Shown here in pieces: positions 44,154 to 53,350 of a DNA stretch of 64,000 nt (positions are counted from its first letter, which is position 1; the number at the start of each line of letters is the position of its first letter). The notes under the pieces are model-generated. The model was not told the origin of the DNA. It saw nothing but the letters and a program-made list of their open reading frames with translations, and ran no database searches. The position numbers and the translations under genes were made by a program. Origin of the DNA: Bryobacterales bacterium (GTDB lineage Bacteria > Acidobacteriota > Terriglobia > Bryobacterales > Bryobacteraceae); the NCBI GenBank assembly GCA_003167495.1, contig PMSX01000344.1, forward strand, positions 1 to 64,000. The letters are read 5' to 3'.

Positions 44154-44252
44154 CCTGCTGCTCTGTCCATCCTAGCTGGCCGTCAAGGCTAAACTGCACT
44201 CCGCTTCGCTCCGGCCTTGACCTGGCCAGCTCCTCTGGTCCTGTGCAGCAGG
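44154..44252 (+). promoter_or_regulatory. nested hairpin in the ardC leader, possible single-strand promoter
   Basis: Outer arms CCTGCTGC (44154-44161) and GCAGCAGG (44245-44252) enclose inner arms AGCTGGCC-G-TCAAGGC (44174-44189) and GCCTTGA-CCT-GGCCAGCT (44214-44231). The inner stem has 15 paired bases with a small bulge and a loop of 24 bases. It ends 28 bases before the ardC ATG. Leading-region genes of conjugative elements are often read from hairpins that form only on the transferred single strand (Frpo type), which would suit ardC. Confidence 0.55.
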
Positions 44253-44280
44253 CACACGACTTCAAAAAGGAGCTTGAATC

Positions 44281-45159
44281 ATGTCAAACGAAAAAGCACG
44301 CTCACTAACCGAGCAAATTGAAAAGAATATCAATTCCCTCGCCGATGAAATAGACGCCGTGCGGAAAAGCGAAACGTTCTTGCGTTGGCTTAACGCGATG
44401 GCCTTGTTCCCGACGTACTCGCATAACAATCAAATTCTAATTTTCATGCAACGTCCCGACGCTCGCCGTGTTGCCGGTTTCAAAACTTGGAAGCGACTCG
44501 GCCGGCACGTCAAGAAAGGCGCAAAAGGCATCGCTATCCTTGCGCCATGCGTTTACCGTAAGAAAGGGGAAGCCGAAAACGAAGACAGCACCACTGTCAA
44601 AAAGTTGTTCGGCTTCAAGGTTGCGTGGCTCTTCGCCGAACAGGATACCGACGGCGCCGCGATTCCCGAACTCGTCTATTCTGCCACCGAAGGCGGCGAC
44701 GAATTGCTCTCCCGCCTTGAATGGACCACCGACGAACTCGGCATCGAGCTCGAATACAAAGACATCGCCGAGCCCGGCGTGCAAGGCTATTCCTGCGGCG
44801 GCCGAATCGTAGTCCGCGCCACGCTTTCGCCCACGGAAACGGCCGCTGTCTTAGTCCATGAGCTGATCCATGAAGATTTGCATCACGGAAAAAACCGCGA
44901 CGACGCGAAACAAAAGACGCGCAACCAGCGCGAACTGGAAGCCGAAGCCACAACCTACGTCGTCCTCCGGCACTTCGGCATCGACCACGTCGCCTCGAAC
45001 TATCTCGCGACGTACAACGTCAATGGCGAACAACTCCATGCGTCACTGGCTACCATCAGCGCCGCCGCCAAGCGACTCATCGCTGCAATCGAAGGCGACA
45101 GCTCCGGCACCGAGACCGTCGAAGCCGCTTCGTTCGAAGAAAATCGTGCGCCAGCCTGA
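44281..45159 (+). CDS. ardC: ArdC-like antirestriction protein
   Basis: A 292-residue protein. The N-terminal half (SLTEQIEKNINSLADEI..., FKTWKRLGRHVKKGAKGIAILAP) is the single-strand DNA-binding domain of ArdC-type proteins. The C-terminal half is a zinc-peptidase-like domain with VHELIHEDLHH and RELEAEATTYVVL. ArdC shields incoming single-stranded DNA from host restriction during conjugation. A ribosome site AAAAAGGAG precedes the ATG. It is followed by a second ssb, the usual pair for early expression in the recipient. Confidence 0.88.
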   Translation: MSNEKARSLTEQIEKNINSLADEIDAVRKSETFLRWLNAMALFPTYSHNNQILIFMQRPDARRVAGFKTWKRLGRHVKKGAKGIAILAPCVYRKKGEAENEDSTTVKKLFGFKVAWLFAEQDTDGAAIPELVYSATEGGDELLSRLEWTTDELGIELEYKDIAEPGVQGYSCGGRIVVRATLSPTETAAVLVHELIHEDLHHGKNRDDAKQKTRNQRELEAEATTYVVLRHFGIDHVASNYLATYNVNGEQLHASLATISAAAKRLIAAIEGDSSGTETVEAASFEENRAPA

Positions 45160-45558
45160 ACCGGCGCGCCTCACAGTGCCCACTCCACTTCCAATGCACT
45201 CCGGACGTGCCATCACATTCCAGCCAAGTCGCCTTAGAAAATTCTTGATCGCAACGCCAACTCGCGACACTGTTCCTCGATTCACCACGTTCAAGCCTGT
45301 TCGGCTAACCTCCATCCCAGCCGATCCATCATCCGCGTCCATCTTCTACTCCCCTGTTCTTGGCACTGCATCGACCAAAATCCCCACGTCCAGCGGCTCT
45401 CCTCCAGCAATTTATTTCGGTTCCTCCCTAAAGGGCACCCTCCCAAAAAATTGCCTCCGTCGGCTACCTCGGCATCGCCTCTGCTCGCCTTCGCTTGGAA
45501 GTGGGTGGCCTCTGCTCTTCATGCCCAAGCTCAGTTGGGTAGAAAGAAGGAACTTACA
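45160..45558 (+). promoter_or_regulatory. long leader upstream of the second ssb
   Basis: About 400 pyrimidine-rich bases without a clear gene. GCAATTT (45407-45413) pairs with AAATTGC (45448-45454) across a GGTTCC..GGGCACC region, and CCCAA/TTGGG near 45523-45540 forms a small stem before the ribosome site. A CCCAAAAAAT string at 45442-45451 lies about 110 bases before the ATG, comparable to the strings ahead of ardC and the first ssb. Confidence 0.35.
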
Positions 45559-45969
45559 ATGATCAATCAGCTTACGATTCTCGGCTACACGGGGAAGGCC
45601 CCCGAGGTAAAAACTCTTCCGAACGGCACGCCGGTGGTGTGTTTCAGCGTTGCGACCAAGAAGTCCTGGAAGGACGACAACGGCGACTGGAAGGAGAAAA
45701 CCCAATGGCACGACGTTCGAGCATTTGGAAACGCGTTTAGCAAGATCGCTGAACGCCTCGTTAAAGGCTGCCTCGTCTACGTGCAAGGCGAACTCGTCAC
45801 TCGCGAGTACGACCGCACGATCAAAGTGCCGAACGGCAAAAAGACCATCGAGCACACGATCAAGCGGCTTGTCGTCGAACTCAAAGCCGATACGATCCGC
45901 ATTCTGGATCGCTCCAAATCCAACGGGGACACGACCGATGCGCCTTCAGACAACGAGGTCCCCGAATAG
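45559..45969 (+). CDS. ssb: single-stranded DNA-binding protein (second copy)
   Basis: Encodes 136 residues from the ATG at 45559, chosen for the AGAAGGAAC ribosome site just upstream. An open frame reaches back to 45451 but is not protein-like. The OB-fold pattern is clear: INQLTILGYTGKAPEVKTLPNG, VVCFSVATKKSWKDDNGDW, TQWHDVRAFGNAFSKIAERL and CLVYVQGELVTREYD. The end is acidic (DAPSDNEVPE), unlike the first copy, so it may recruit host partners better. A good terminator overlaps its stop codon. Confidence 0.93.
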   Translation: MINQLTILGYTGKAPEVKTLPNGTPVVCFSVATKKSWKDDNGDWKEKTQWHDVRAFGNAFSKIAERLVKGCLVYVQGELVTREYDRTIKVPNGKKTIEHTIKRLVVELKADTIRILDRSKSNGDTTDAPSDNEVPE

Positions 45970-45983
45970 GGGCCTCGTTTTTT
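45954..45983 (+). terminator. intrinsic terminator of the ardC-ssb unit
   Basis: CGAGG-T-CCCC (45954-45963) pairs with GGGG-CCTCG (45969-45977) around a 5-base loop and is followed by TTTTTT (45978-45983). The stem includes the ssb stop codon. This is the clearest rho-independent terminator in the window. Confidence 0.8.
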
Positions 45984-45995
45984 CCTGCAGCAGAT

Positions 45996-47863
45996 TCACT
46001 TGCCGTTCAGCGATGCCGCCGGGACAGGGATCGGCTCTTCAGTCGGCGTCATAGTCCGTATCGGCTGAACGTCGGGCAAACCGGCAATGTTGACCAACTT
46101 CCCATTCGCAAAAATCGCGTGACGGCCGTGCCGACTGTGCCATTCCGGTAGTTGGACCTTCTCGTTCAGATCTTCCACCAGCGTCCGCCAACCGGCGGCG
46201 TTGTATGCGCAGAATGAAATCTCGCCGTCTCGCGTGTTCGTTGCGACCAATGTCGAGCTCATTTTGATTGCCGTCAAGTCAATGTTGAAGAGGTCCTGGA
46301 ACCACATTCCGGCCACAATGAAAAGACGCCAGCGACCCTCAACTACACCGGATGTTTCATGTTTTTCGCGAACATACATCTGGTGAAACAAATTTGCCGC
46401 ATCACTCAGAGTAAAGCCCTCAGGCGCAAGGTCCATGCGGAGGTGTCGCGCGATTGATGTCGCAACACGCATCTTCGTCAGAAACTTCCCGGTAAAGCAG
46501 TCTCCAATCACGTGGGCGTCCCTAACAAAGCCCTCAACGTCGAAAAACTTTGCAAGCGGCACGAATTTCTTAGATGATAGATCCACGACAAGCGGACAAG
46601 ACAGTCCGTGATTTGGATGGACATCGGAATAGACGCTACCCAAAGCCGAGTCCGGATTCATTTGGTCAATTAGATGCGCCAAAGCACTGTAAACCGACAT
46701 TGGGAACCAGTCGCGCATTACCTGAATATCATTAGGCACCTGTTCCGCAACGCCGTGAGCCAAATCCGCGAGGGTATATCGCCGCTCATACCGATCCTCA
46801 TCACCGACGTGCGCGTCACGACCCGCGAACATAATCGGTTGAAAAACAACACCCTGAATTTTGTCGATGTTTTTAATCGCGAACTCGACAATCGCGCCTA
46901 TCGACTTATCGTTCAACCCGTTCACAACCGTAACCTGCAACGTACTTCGCATCCCGGCGTTTTTGATGTTCTCGATAGCCCTGCACTTGACGTCAAACAG
47001 ATTCGCGACGCCCGGTGAAGGTTAGCACTGTTGGTCACGCCATCCAGCTGCAGGTAAACACCTTGGAGTCCAGCCTCGTGAGCTTGCAGGGCAAATGCCG
47101 GGTCTTCTGCGAACTTTATTCCATTTGTGGCCACGAGCAATCGATCAAAGCCGACACTCTTCGCGTAGCGAATCGCTTCCAGAAACACCGGAGCGATGGT
47201 GGGCTCGCCGCCGGAAAAGAGAACGGCCATCTCTCTTTGTGGCTTGATCGCTCGCGCGTTATCGAAAATTTGCTTCACTTCTTCGAGGGTCATCTCATTC
47301 ACGTAACCCAAATTGTTTGCGTCCATGAAGCACGGCGAACACTTCATGTTGCAGCGATTCGTAAGATCAACTATGAGAAAACACCCTCTTCCTTTTTCCA
47401 CCGAACAAGCGCATCCTGAAGCGCTTCTCGCCGCCGGATCTGAACGGTCATAGTCCTGCCCAAAGTACAAGCTCTCCATCCGCTTTGTGAAATCCGCATT
47501 ACTTGAAATCACGTCCTCTAATGGACCATGTTTGTCACAAGCCTTCCTCATCAGAATTCGACCGGCCTCTTCCACCAATTGAGCATCAATGACTCCGGGA
47601 TCTTCTCTGAACGCGTCCAAGCCTTTCTGATGAAGGACAGAATTCACAGCTTCGCGGTTGCATTCAGGGCAGAGAGACTTCGTCGCGCGCGGGAAACCGA
47701 ATTCAGGACGGGATCGTTCTGATGCCCTCGGTAACGGTCCAGGTGCCCATGCGGGATGGGGCGCATCGCTTTGCAGGATGCCTGCGGCGACGTTCGTCGC
47801 CTTCCAAGCCATATTTCCCACAGTGCTGAGCGCAGGATGAAAATAATTGAAGAAACGGTTCAT
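45996..47863 (-). pseudogene. radical-SAM enzyme gene broken by one frameshift
   Basis: Two overlapping frames make one gene. The first (47863 to about 47010) has the radical-SAM cluster motif RCNMKCSPC (CX3CX2C) and FSGGEPTIAP, preceded by CPECN-type cysteines. At about 47013, CACCGGGCGTCGCG reads HRAS, while the expected HRGVANLFDVK needs one more G, and the rest of the protein continues in that other frame to 45996. A single-base loss in a G run explains it. If unbroken it would be about 620 residues. A sequencing error is possible. The ribosome site AAGGAA precedes the ATG. The substrate is unknown. Confidence 0.75.
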
Positions 47864-48306
47864 AACAATTCCTTTGCTGGTTATTTGTGAGAACCACGTG
47901 GCGGCCCCGCCGGGGTCGCATTCTCAACACGCCGACTCGCCGTTAGGGATTTCACACCGCACTCGGACGATTTGATGGTCTGTGCCATGTGACGCAGCAA
48001 GCACCATCCGATTTTAGGTGCTTCCGACTTATTGGTCAATATGAAATTCTTACAACTAGACGCTGAGTGTCGGAACGGTGAAGGAGTTCAAAGAAACGAT
48101 ATCTTTCAACGGCCTGCCTCAGGATGAAGGCACGGCCGGCATTGTTGATTCCAATGCCGCGTTCAGCGCTGGGTCTGCCGCCCAGCCGGCCTAAGTTGCG
48201 AGAACGGTGCCGGCATGTCTGCGCGACTTTGTCGGCAGTGCGCGTTATTGGGGTTGCGGGGGTAGCCTATGACGGCACAGGGAAGAACTTCCGGTTCGAT
48301 CGGCCA
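47864..48306. other. gene-free gap
   Basis: About 440 bases between two minus-strand genes. It should hold the promoter of the radical-SAM gene. A plus-strand frame at 48124-48342 has no ribosome site and runs into the TPR gene antisense. No repeats were noticed. Confidence 0.3.
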
Positions 48307-49116
48307 TCATTGACCGCTTCTCGGCCGTTGCATGCTATTTAGTTCCGTACGCAATTGCTTGGCCGCCTGTTCTTGTCCTGAAGGAACCCAAGTTACTAAA
48401 GCCCTTGCGTCGTCCGCCCGTCCAACGAGGATTAGTTCCCGTCCATAGTTCAAAATCGTGTTTGAGTCCGGGCAAATGTCACCGAAGCACGCCTCCTTGT
48501 AGGCGTCGATAGAATCTCGGTGGTCCCCCATCGCGCGGTAGAGGTCGCCGAGCGTTGCCATATCGTCATCCGTTTCGAACAGACCAAGTCCGCCGGGGTA
48601 AAGCACATCAATCGCCTTCTTGTAATATCTAGCCGCGTGTTCAAGGTCACCCTTTGCTCGGTAATAGCTGCCCCAGGCTCGAAACAGTTGATCGTCTTCG
48701 GGATTCAAGCGTGCCCCTTGGCGAAGCATGCCCGGAACGTCATCCAGTTTCGATTCCTCGACAAGCACTAGGCCCAGCAAACTGTATCTTTCCGAGGAAG
48801 GCTCAATTGCGGCTGCCTTTCGGAAGGCAATCTCTGCGGTTCCGAAATCGTGGCGCTCGAGGGAACACCGCCCGACAACTGTCCAGCTTCGTGCATTGCC
48901 GTCGGCACTTTTCATCAGGGCCTTCAGATCCTGCTTGCATGTCGGATGGCGTTCATCATTCCGCTCGCGGTCTGCACGATATCGCGGATTGTGATCCATC
49001 GCTGTGCGAAGCTGATCCATCAGAACCATGTCTGGATCTTGTGCGGACGCGTTGCGCGCCAAAATCCACAAGGCCAATGCGAAAAGACATGAGAAGCGGC
49101 TTTTCATCCTCATCAC
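48307..49116 (-). CDS. exported TPR-repeat protein
   Basis: A 269-residue protein with an N-terminal signal peptide (hydrophobic residues about 8-22, ending ARNASAQD) and helical tetratricopeptide-like repeats (for example GTAEIAFRKAAAIEPSSERYSLLG and GDLEHAARYYKKAIDVL). TPR proteins mediate protein contacts, and the signal places this one in the periplasm or outer membrane. It stands alone on the minus strand, and no partner gene is obvious. Confidence 0.7.
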   Translation of the reverse strand: MMRMKSRFSCLFALALWILARNASAQDPDMVLMDQLRTAMDHNPRYRADRERNDERHPTCKQDLKALMKSADGNARSWTVVGRCSLERHDFGTAEIAFRKAAAIEPSSERYSLLGLVLVEESKLDDVPGMLRQGARLNPEDDQLFRAWGSYYRAKGDLEHAARYYKKAIDVLYPGGLGLFETDDDMATLGDLYRAMGDHRDSIDAYKEACFGDICPDSNTILNYGRELILVGRADDARALVTWVPSGQEQAAKQLRTELNSMQRPRSGQ

Positions 49117-49415
49117 TCTATTCTGATATCCCGAGCACGGCGCTGATACTGTAACTTTAGCTTGCAGCCGTCCAATTCGGGGACACGCAGATCAGAGCGA
49201 GATCTATCGCTCAAGCGGTCTCTTGTCCCCAACTGTCGCGCTGCACAAATATCAGCAATCCGCGTTTTCCTTCAAAATGATTAGTTTCGTTTGGCGCGAT
49301 TCGAGCGAGGGCTTACTTTCGCCGCTTTGGCCGGGAGCCGGAATAGACACCAATATCCAGTGTGCACTCCGCAAAGCTTCTCGGCCATGACCATTGAATA
49401 ATAGGACCATTGAGT
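49117..49415. other. gene-free divergent promoter region
   Basis: About 300 bases between the TPR gene (minus) and mcrB (plus). It must contain the promoters of both. I see no clear hexamer pair, repeat or small gene. Confidence 0.3.
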
Positions 49416-51281
49416 ATGGCTGACAAACCATCTTTGACCGCGACCCGCAGCTGGATCTTCCAGGCGAACCCTAAATACTATGACATCGATGCAGCCTTGG
49501 CGAATTTGCGCGAAATGTCATGGTCCGTCAACCAATACAAACAATCAATCAATAAAGGGGATGCCGTGTTCCTCTGGAAGAGCGGCCCGGAAGCAGGGAT
49601 CGTCGCTTCGGCAACAGTGCTCACCGCGCCCGCAGTTATGGAACAGGATGGACTCCAGTTCGCTGTTCAAGCGGATAAGTTCGAAAAACCAAGTTTGCGG
49701 GTTTTGCTGCAAATCGATGAAGTCTACCAGGTGCCACTGTCCCGCGAGGTGCTGAGAGCAAGGCTTCCGGATCTATCAATTTTGCAATCGCCCCAGGGTA
49801 CAAATTTTGCTGTTACCCCAGAGGAGGTCGACGTCATACGCGAATTGTTGACGCCTCCAGAGACAGACGAGGACGAGATTGCTGGTGGTACCGGTGTCGA
49901 CTCAGGGAAAGGTTCGCGGGTGTGGGCATATGCGCCTGGACCAAAGGCGCAATTCTGGGAGGAGTTCTACCGGGACGGAATTATGGCCATCGGATGGGAC
50001 GAAATTGGAGATCTTAGTCACTATCCTGATCACGCCTCAATTGCGCAAAGACTAACCGAGGCCTATGGTCTTTCAAGTTCTCCTTCGAACGACTCGCGCG
50101 CTTGTTTTGACTTTCTCTACTCCATGAAGTCCGGCGACCAAGTGATCGTTAAGCGGGGCCGTGATGAAGTTGTAGGGTACGGAATCGTTGTTGGTGACTA
50201 CGAATTTCGACCCGAGAGGGCTACATATCGCAACGTGCGTAAGGTCCGATGGGAGCGACGGGGTAATTGGAAGTCGAAGCCGGTATTCGCCGTGAAGACC
50301 CTCACGAATTTCACCCCCTACCAGGACACGGTGCGATACCTGACCGGATTAATTGGAGTCTCCGAAGCATTGCCTGCGCTGCCGGTAGCAGCGATTCTCC
50401 CTCGATACGGTGTGGACGAAGCACTGAAGACCGTGGCCTTCGAAAAGGCCGAATTCGAGGCGATTCTTGAACTTTGGCGTTCTAAGAAGAATGTCATTCT
50501 CCAGGGTCCGCCAGGCGTCGGAAAGACTTTCCTTGCGAGGAGGCTGGCTTACAGCCTAATCGGCCAGGAACTGCCATCGCGAGTCAGCATGGTCCAGTTC
50601 CACCAAAGTTATTCGTATGAAGACTTCATCCAAGGCTATCGGCCTGTCGAGATTGGGTTCGCGCGAAAAGATGGCGTCTTTGTTCGGTTCTGCAAGCGCG
50701 CGTCTGTCGATCAGGATTCCACGTACGTCTTCATCATCGATGAGATCAACCGGAGCAACCTGAGCAAAGTCTTCGGTGAATTACTCATGTTGATTGAGGC
50801 CGACAAACGTGGTAGCAAGAACTCGCTTGCCTTAACATACTGCGCCTCCGAGGAGGAGCAGTTTTACGTGCCTTCGAACGTCTACATTCTGGGTATGATG
50901 AACACGGCTGACAGATCGCTAGCGTTGGTGGACTACGCTTTGAGACGTCGTTTCGCGTTCGTTGAGCTAAAGCCGCTTTTCGGGTCACGCGCGTTTATCG
51001 AGTTTCTAATTGGGGGCGGTGCAAAATCGAGCCTTGCAGCAGATGTGGCAGCGCGAATGGAAGCTCTGAACCAAGCCATAGCCGAGGAGCAGACCCTGGG
51101 TCCGGGCTTTATGATCGGCCATAGCTACTTCTGCGGCAATGGTGTAGCGCTTACGGAGAAGGAGTACGAGCAAGCCATTCGCCACGAGATTCTACCGCTG
51201 CTGCGAGAGTATTGGTTTGATAACCCGGAGCGGGTGGAGGAGTGGACCGACAGATTACAGGCTAAGTTCGAAGACTCCTAA
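49416..51281 (+). CDS. mcrB: McrB-like GTPase with N-terminal EVE domains
   Basis: A 621-residue protein from the ATG at 49416 (AGGA lies 9 bases before, and a TTG at 49410 is possible). An EVE domain (RSWIFQANPKYYDIDAALA..., FLWKSGPEAGIVASATV) covers about 10-135. A second domain beginning VWAYAPGPKAQFWEEFYRDGIMAIGWDE (about 165-310) looks EVE-like too. The AAA+ motor has Walker A QGPPGVGKTF (about 362-371), FIIDEINRSN and NTADRSLALVDYALRRRF. EVE domains read modified bases, so this is a modification-dependent restriction motor. It shares a base with mcrC. Confidence 0.92.
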   Translation: MADKPSLTATRSWIFQANPKYYDIDAALANLREMSWSVNQYKQSINKGDAVFLWKSGPEAGIVASATVLTAPAVMEQDGLQFAVQADKFEKPSLRVLLQIDEVYQVPLSREVLRARLPDLSILQSPQGTNFAVTPEEVDVIRELLTPPETDEDEIAGGTGVDSGKGSRVWAYAPGPKAQFWEEFYRDGIMAIGWDEIGDLSHYPDHASIAQRLTEAYGLSSSPSNDSRACFDFLYSMKSGDQVIVKRGRDEVVGYGIVVGDYEFRPERATYRNVRKVRWERRGNWKSKPVFAVKTLTNFTPYQDTVRYLTGLIGVSEALPALPVAAILPRYGVDEALKTVAFEKAEFEAILELWRSKKNVILQGPPGVGKTFLARRLAYSLIGQELPSRVSMVQFHQSYSYEDFIQGYRPVEIGFARKDGVFVRFCKRASVDQDSTYVFIIDEINRSNLSKVFGELLMLIEADKRGSKNSLALTYCASEEEQFYVPSNVYILGMMNTADRSLALVDYALRRRFAFVELKPLFGSRAFIEFLIGGGAKSSLAADVAARMEALNQAIAEEQTLGPGFMIGHSYFCGNGVALTEKEYEQAIRHEILPLLREYWFDNPERVEEWTDRLQAKFEDS

Positions 51282-52339
51282 TGGCATCGATCCCAGTCGC
51301 TAATATCTATTACCTGCTTTGCTACGCGTGGAATGAATTCGCTCCACTTCAGATAGCCAGACACGCAGAAGAGGAATTCCGAGACACACTCCATCTCTTC
51401 TCGCGGCAATTGATCATCGGCCTTCGGTCATTACACCGCCGAGGCCTTGAAACAGGCTACGTTCCGTTGGAGGAGTCTACCAGTGCTCCGCGAGGCCGGA
51501 TTCTCATGGCACCATCCATCCGAACGATGACCATGCAACCCGCGAAGCTCTATTGTTCATTTGATCAGATGAGCGCCAACATTCAAAGTAACCAAATACT
51601 AAAGGCGACCGTGACCCGGCTGCTCACGCTACAGGAGCTAGAGTCGCCAGTTCGTCGCGACCTGCGCCACGCAAATTCTTTACTGCGCGATGTTCACGAC
51701 ATCGAACTGAACGCGAGGGTCTTTCACGCTGTCCGCCTACACCAGAACAACCTACTGTATTCGTTCTTGTTAACAATTTGCCGCTTCCTCTACGAGTGCA
51801 TGGAAGCCCAGGACCGACCTGGGCAATATCGATTTCGCGAGGTTGATAGAGACGAGAAGCGCATGCGGCGAGTCTTTGAGAAGTTTGTACTGAACTTCTT
51901 CGCACGCCGCCAGAAGACCTTTAGAGTAAAAAGCGAGCGAATGAACTGGTTCGCTACGGCAGGAGAGGGCTCAAACCTGGACTTCCTGCCGGCTATGTCT
52001 ACCGATGCAAGTCTCCGCTCAATTAATCGGACAATCATTGTCGAATGCAAATATACGAAGACGCTGTTCCAGAGCCGTTTCGGTGCAGAGAAACTGCGAT
52101 CAACGCATCTGTATCAACTGTCTGCCTATCTCCATAACCTCGAACACAACGGAGGTGCAGATCGAGTGGCGGAAGGAATCCTACTTTACCCGACGGCAGG
52201 TCGGTCGCTTGACCAGTCGTACCGCATCCATGGTCATTTGGTAAGGGTGTCTACCCTCGATCTAAACCAGCCGTGGAAAGGGATCGAAGATCAAATGCTG
52301 GCCCTGATTCGATCACAGCCAGATAAAATTTCCTTATGA
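51281..52339 (+). CDS. mcrC: McrC-like nuclease subunit
   Basis: A 352-residue protein starting MASIPVANIYYLLCYAWNEF, the typical McrC N-terminus. The nuclease site is at about residues 230-258: SNLDFLPAMS then TIIVECKYTK, the D...ExK pattern of PD-(D/E)XK enzymes. McrC cuts DNA when driven by the McrB motor. Its ATG uses the last base of the mcrB stop, so the two are co-translated. Confidence 0.92.
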   Translation: MASIPVANIYYLLCYAWNEFAPLQIARHAEEEFRDTLHLFSRQLIIGLRSLHRRGLETGYVPLEESTSAPRGRILMAPSIRTMTMQPAKLYCSFDQMSANIQSNQILKATVTRLLTLQELESPVRRDLRHANSLLRDVHDIELNARVFHAVRLHQNNLLYSFLLTICRFLYECMEAQDRPGQYRFREVDRDEKRMRRVFEKFVLNFFARRQKTFRVKSERMNWFATAGEGSNLDFLPAMSTDASLRSINRTIIVECKYTKTLFQSRFGAEKLRSTHLYQLSAYLHNLEHNGGADRVAEGILLYPTAGRSLDQSYRIHGHLVRVSTLDLNQPWKGIEDQMLALIRSQPDKISL

Positions 52340-52441
52340 GTTAGATACACGTCAACTCCGCAGCAATGCGGTCGAGCCAGGCGACAGGTCGCTGGCGAGT
52401 GTTGTGCCCATCAAAGCTAATAGCGATAATTCCATCAAGTA

Positions 52442-53287
52442 ATGAAAATCCTCTTCTGGAATATACAGCACGGCGGCGGGAAACGGATCGAGCAAATATT
52501 GTCGACAGTCACCCGGCATAGCCCTGATTTGGTTGCGTTCGCTGAATATCGGGTCTCACCTGGGAGGAAGCTGGTCGAAGCGCTTGTTCGCGATGGCTGG
52601 AACTCTGTTGAATCCACTGATCCAAGCGGAAGTGAGAACGGGTTGTGCGTATTATCTCGGGTTCCAATCCGCCGCGTGAGCGCTCCAACTCCACCCGATA
52701 ACGCAGTGCGCTGGATTAATCTCTATCTTCCGGACCATGGCTTCCAGATTGGAGTGCTCCACATCGTATGTGCGGGACGATCTGGAGCTGCGAAGACAAG
52801 ATTTTGGAATGCTGTACTAAAAAGCGCCCAACAGGTCTATAACGATCCATTTCTCTTCGTGGGCGATCTAAACACCGGGTTGCATCGGATAGATGAGGTC
52901 GGCAGGACTTTTGTCTGCGCGGAGCAATTCAGACAGATGACAGAACTTGGCTGGATTGACCTCTGGCGGGCGTTCAATTCGGAGTCGACCGAGTTTACAT
53001 GGTATTCGAAGCTCCGCGGTGGGATCTGCAGAAACGGCTTCCGCGTCGATCATGCCTTTGCCTCGCCGTCTCTGCTCCCCAGAGTGCGCGGGTGTCGGTA
53101 TTCTCATTCGGAAAGAGATGCTGGTGCTTCGGATCATTCACTTCTACTCGTTGAAATCGAAACTGGGGCGGAATCAGAAGACTTCGGTGGGCCAGATTCG
53201 AAGAAAATCGATTCGTACTTCAGTGGATCAAAATTGATAAACGCTCATTCCCTGCCATCCAATTTGAAGTTTATTCGGCTACAGTAA
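52442..53287 (+). CDS. endonuclease/exonuclease/phosphatase (DNase I-fold) protein
   Basis: A 281-residue protein with the family blocks in order: ILFWNIQHGG (active Asn), DLVAFAEYR (Glu), VGDLNTG (Asp and Asn), FRVDHAFAS and ASDHSLLLVE (Asp-His). These are the metal-binding and catalytic residues of DNase I-like enzymes. It lies 102 bases after mcrC in the same direction, so it may be an accessory nuclease or phosphatase of the McrBC unit. The substrate is not known. Confidence 0.8.
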   Translation: MKILFWNIQHGGGKRIEQILSTVTRHSPDLVAFAEYRVSPGRKLVEALVRDGWNSVESTDPSGSENGLCVLSRVPIRRVSAPTPPDNAVRWINLYLPDHGFQIGVLHIVCAGRSGAAKTRFWNAVLKSAQQVYNDPFLFVGDLNTGLHRIDEVGRTFVCAEQFRQMTELGWIDLWRAFNSESTEFTWYSKLRGGICRNGFRVDHAFASPSLLPRVRGCRYSHSERDAGASDHSLLLVEIETGAESEDFGGPDSKKIDSYFSGSKLINAHSLPSNLKFIRLQ

Positions 53288-53350
53288 CATTGGAACGAAC
53301 GCCGTTCTAGCCAATAAAATCTGCTGCATGCACCCAATTTTCCACCAACT

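Noticed and set aside
47004-47020. Phase-variable homopolymer explaining the radical-SAM frameshift
   Set aside because: The G run is only three bases long, too short for typical slipped-strand phase variation. A simple deletion or sequencing error is more likely.
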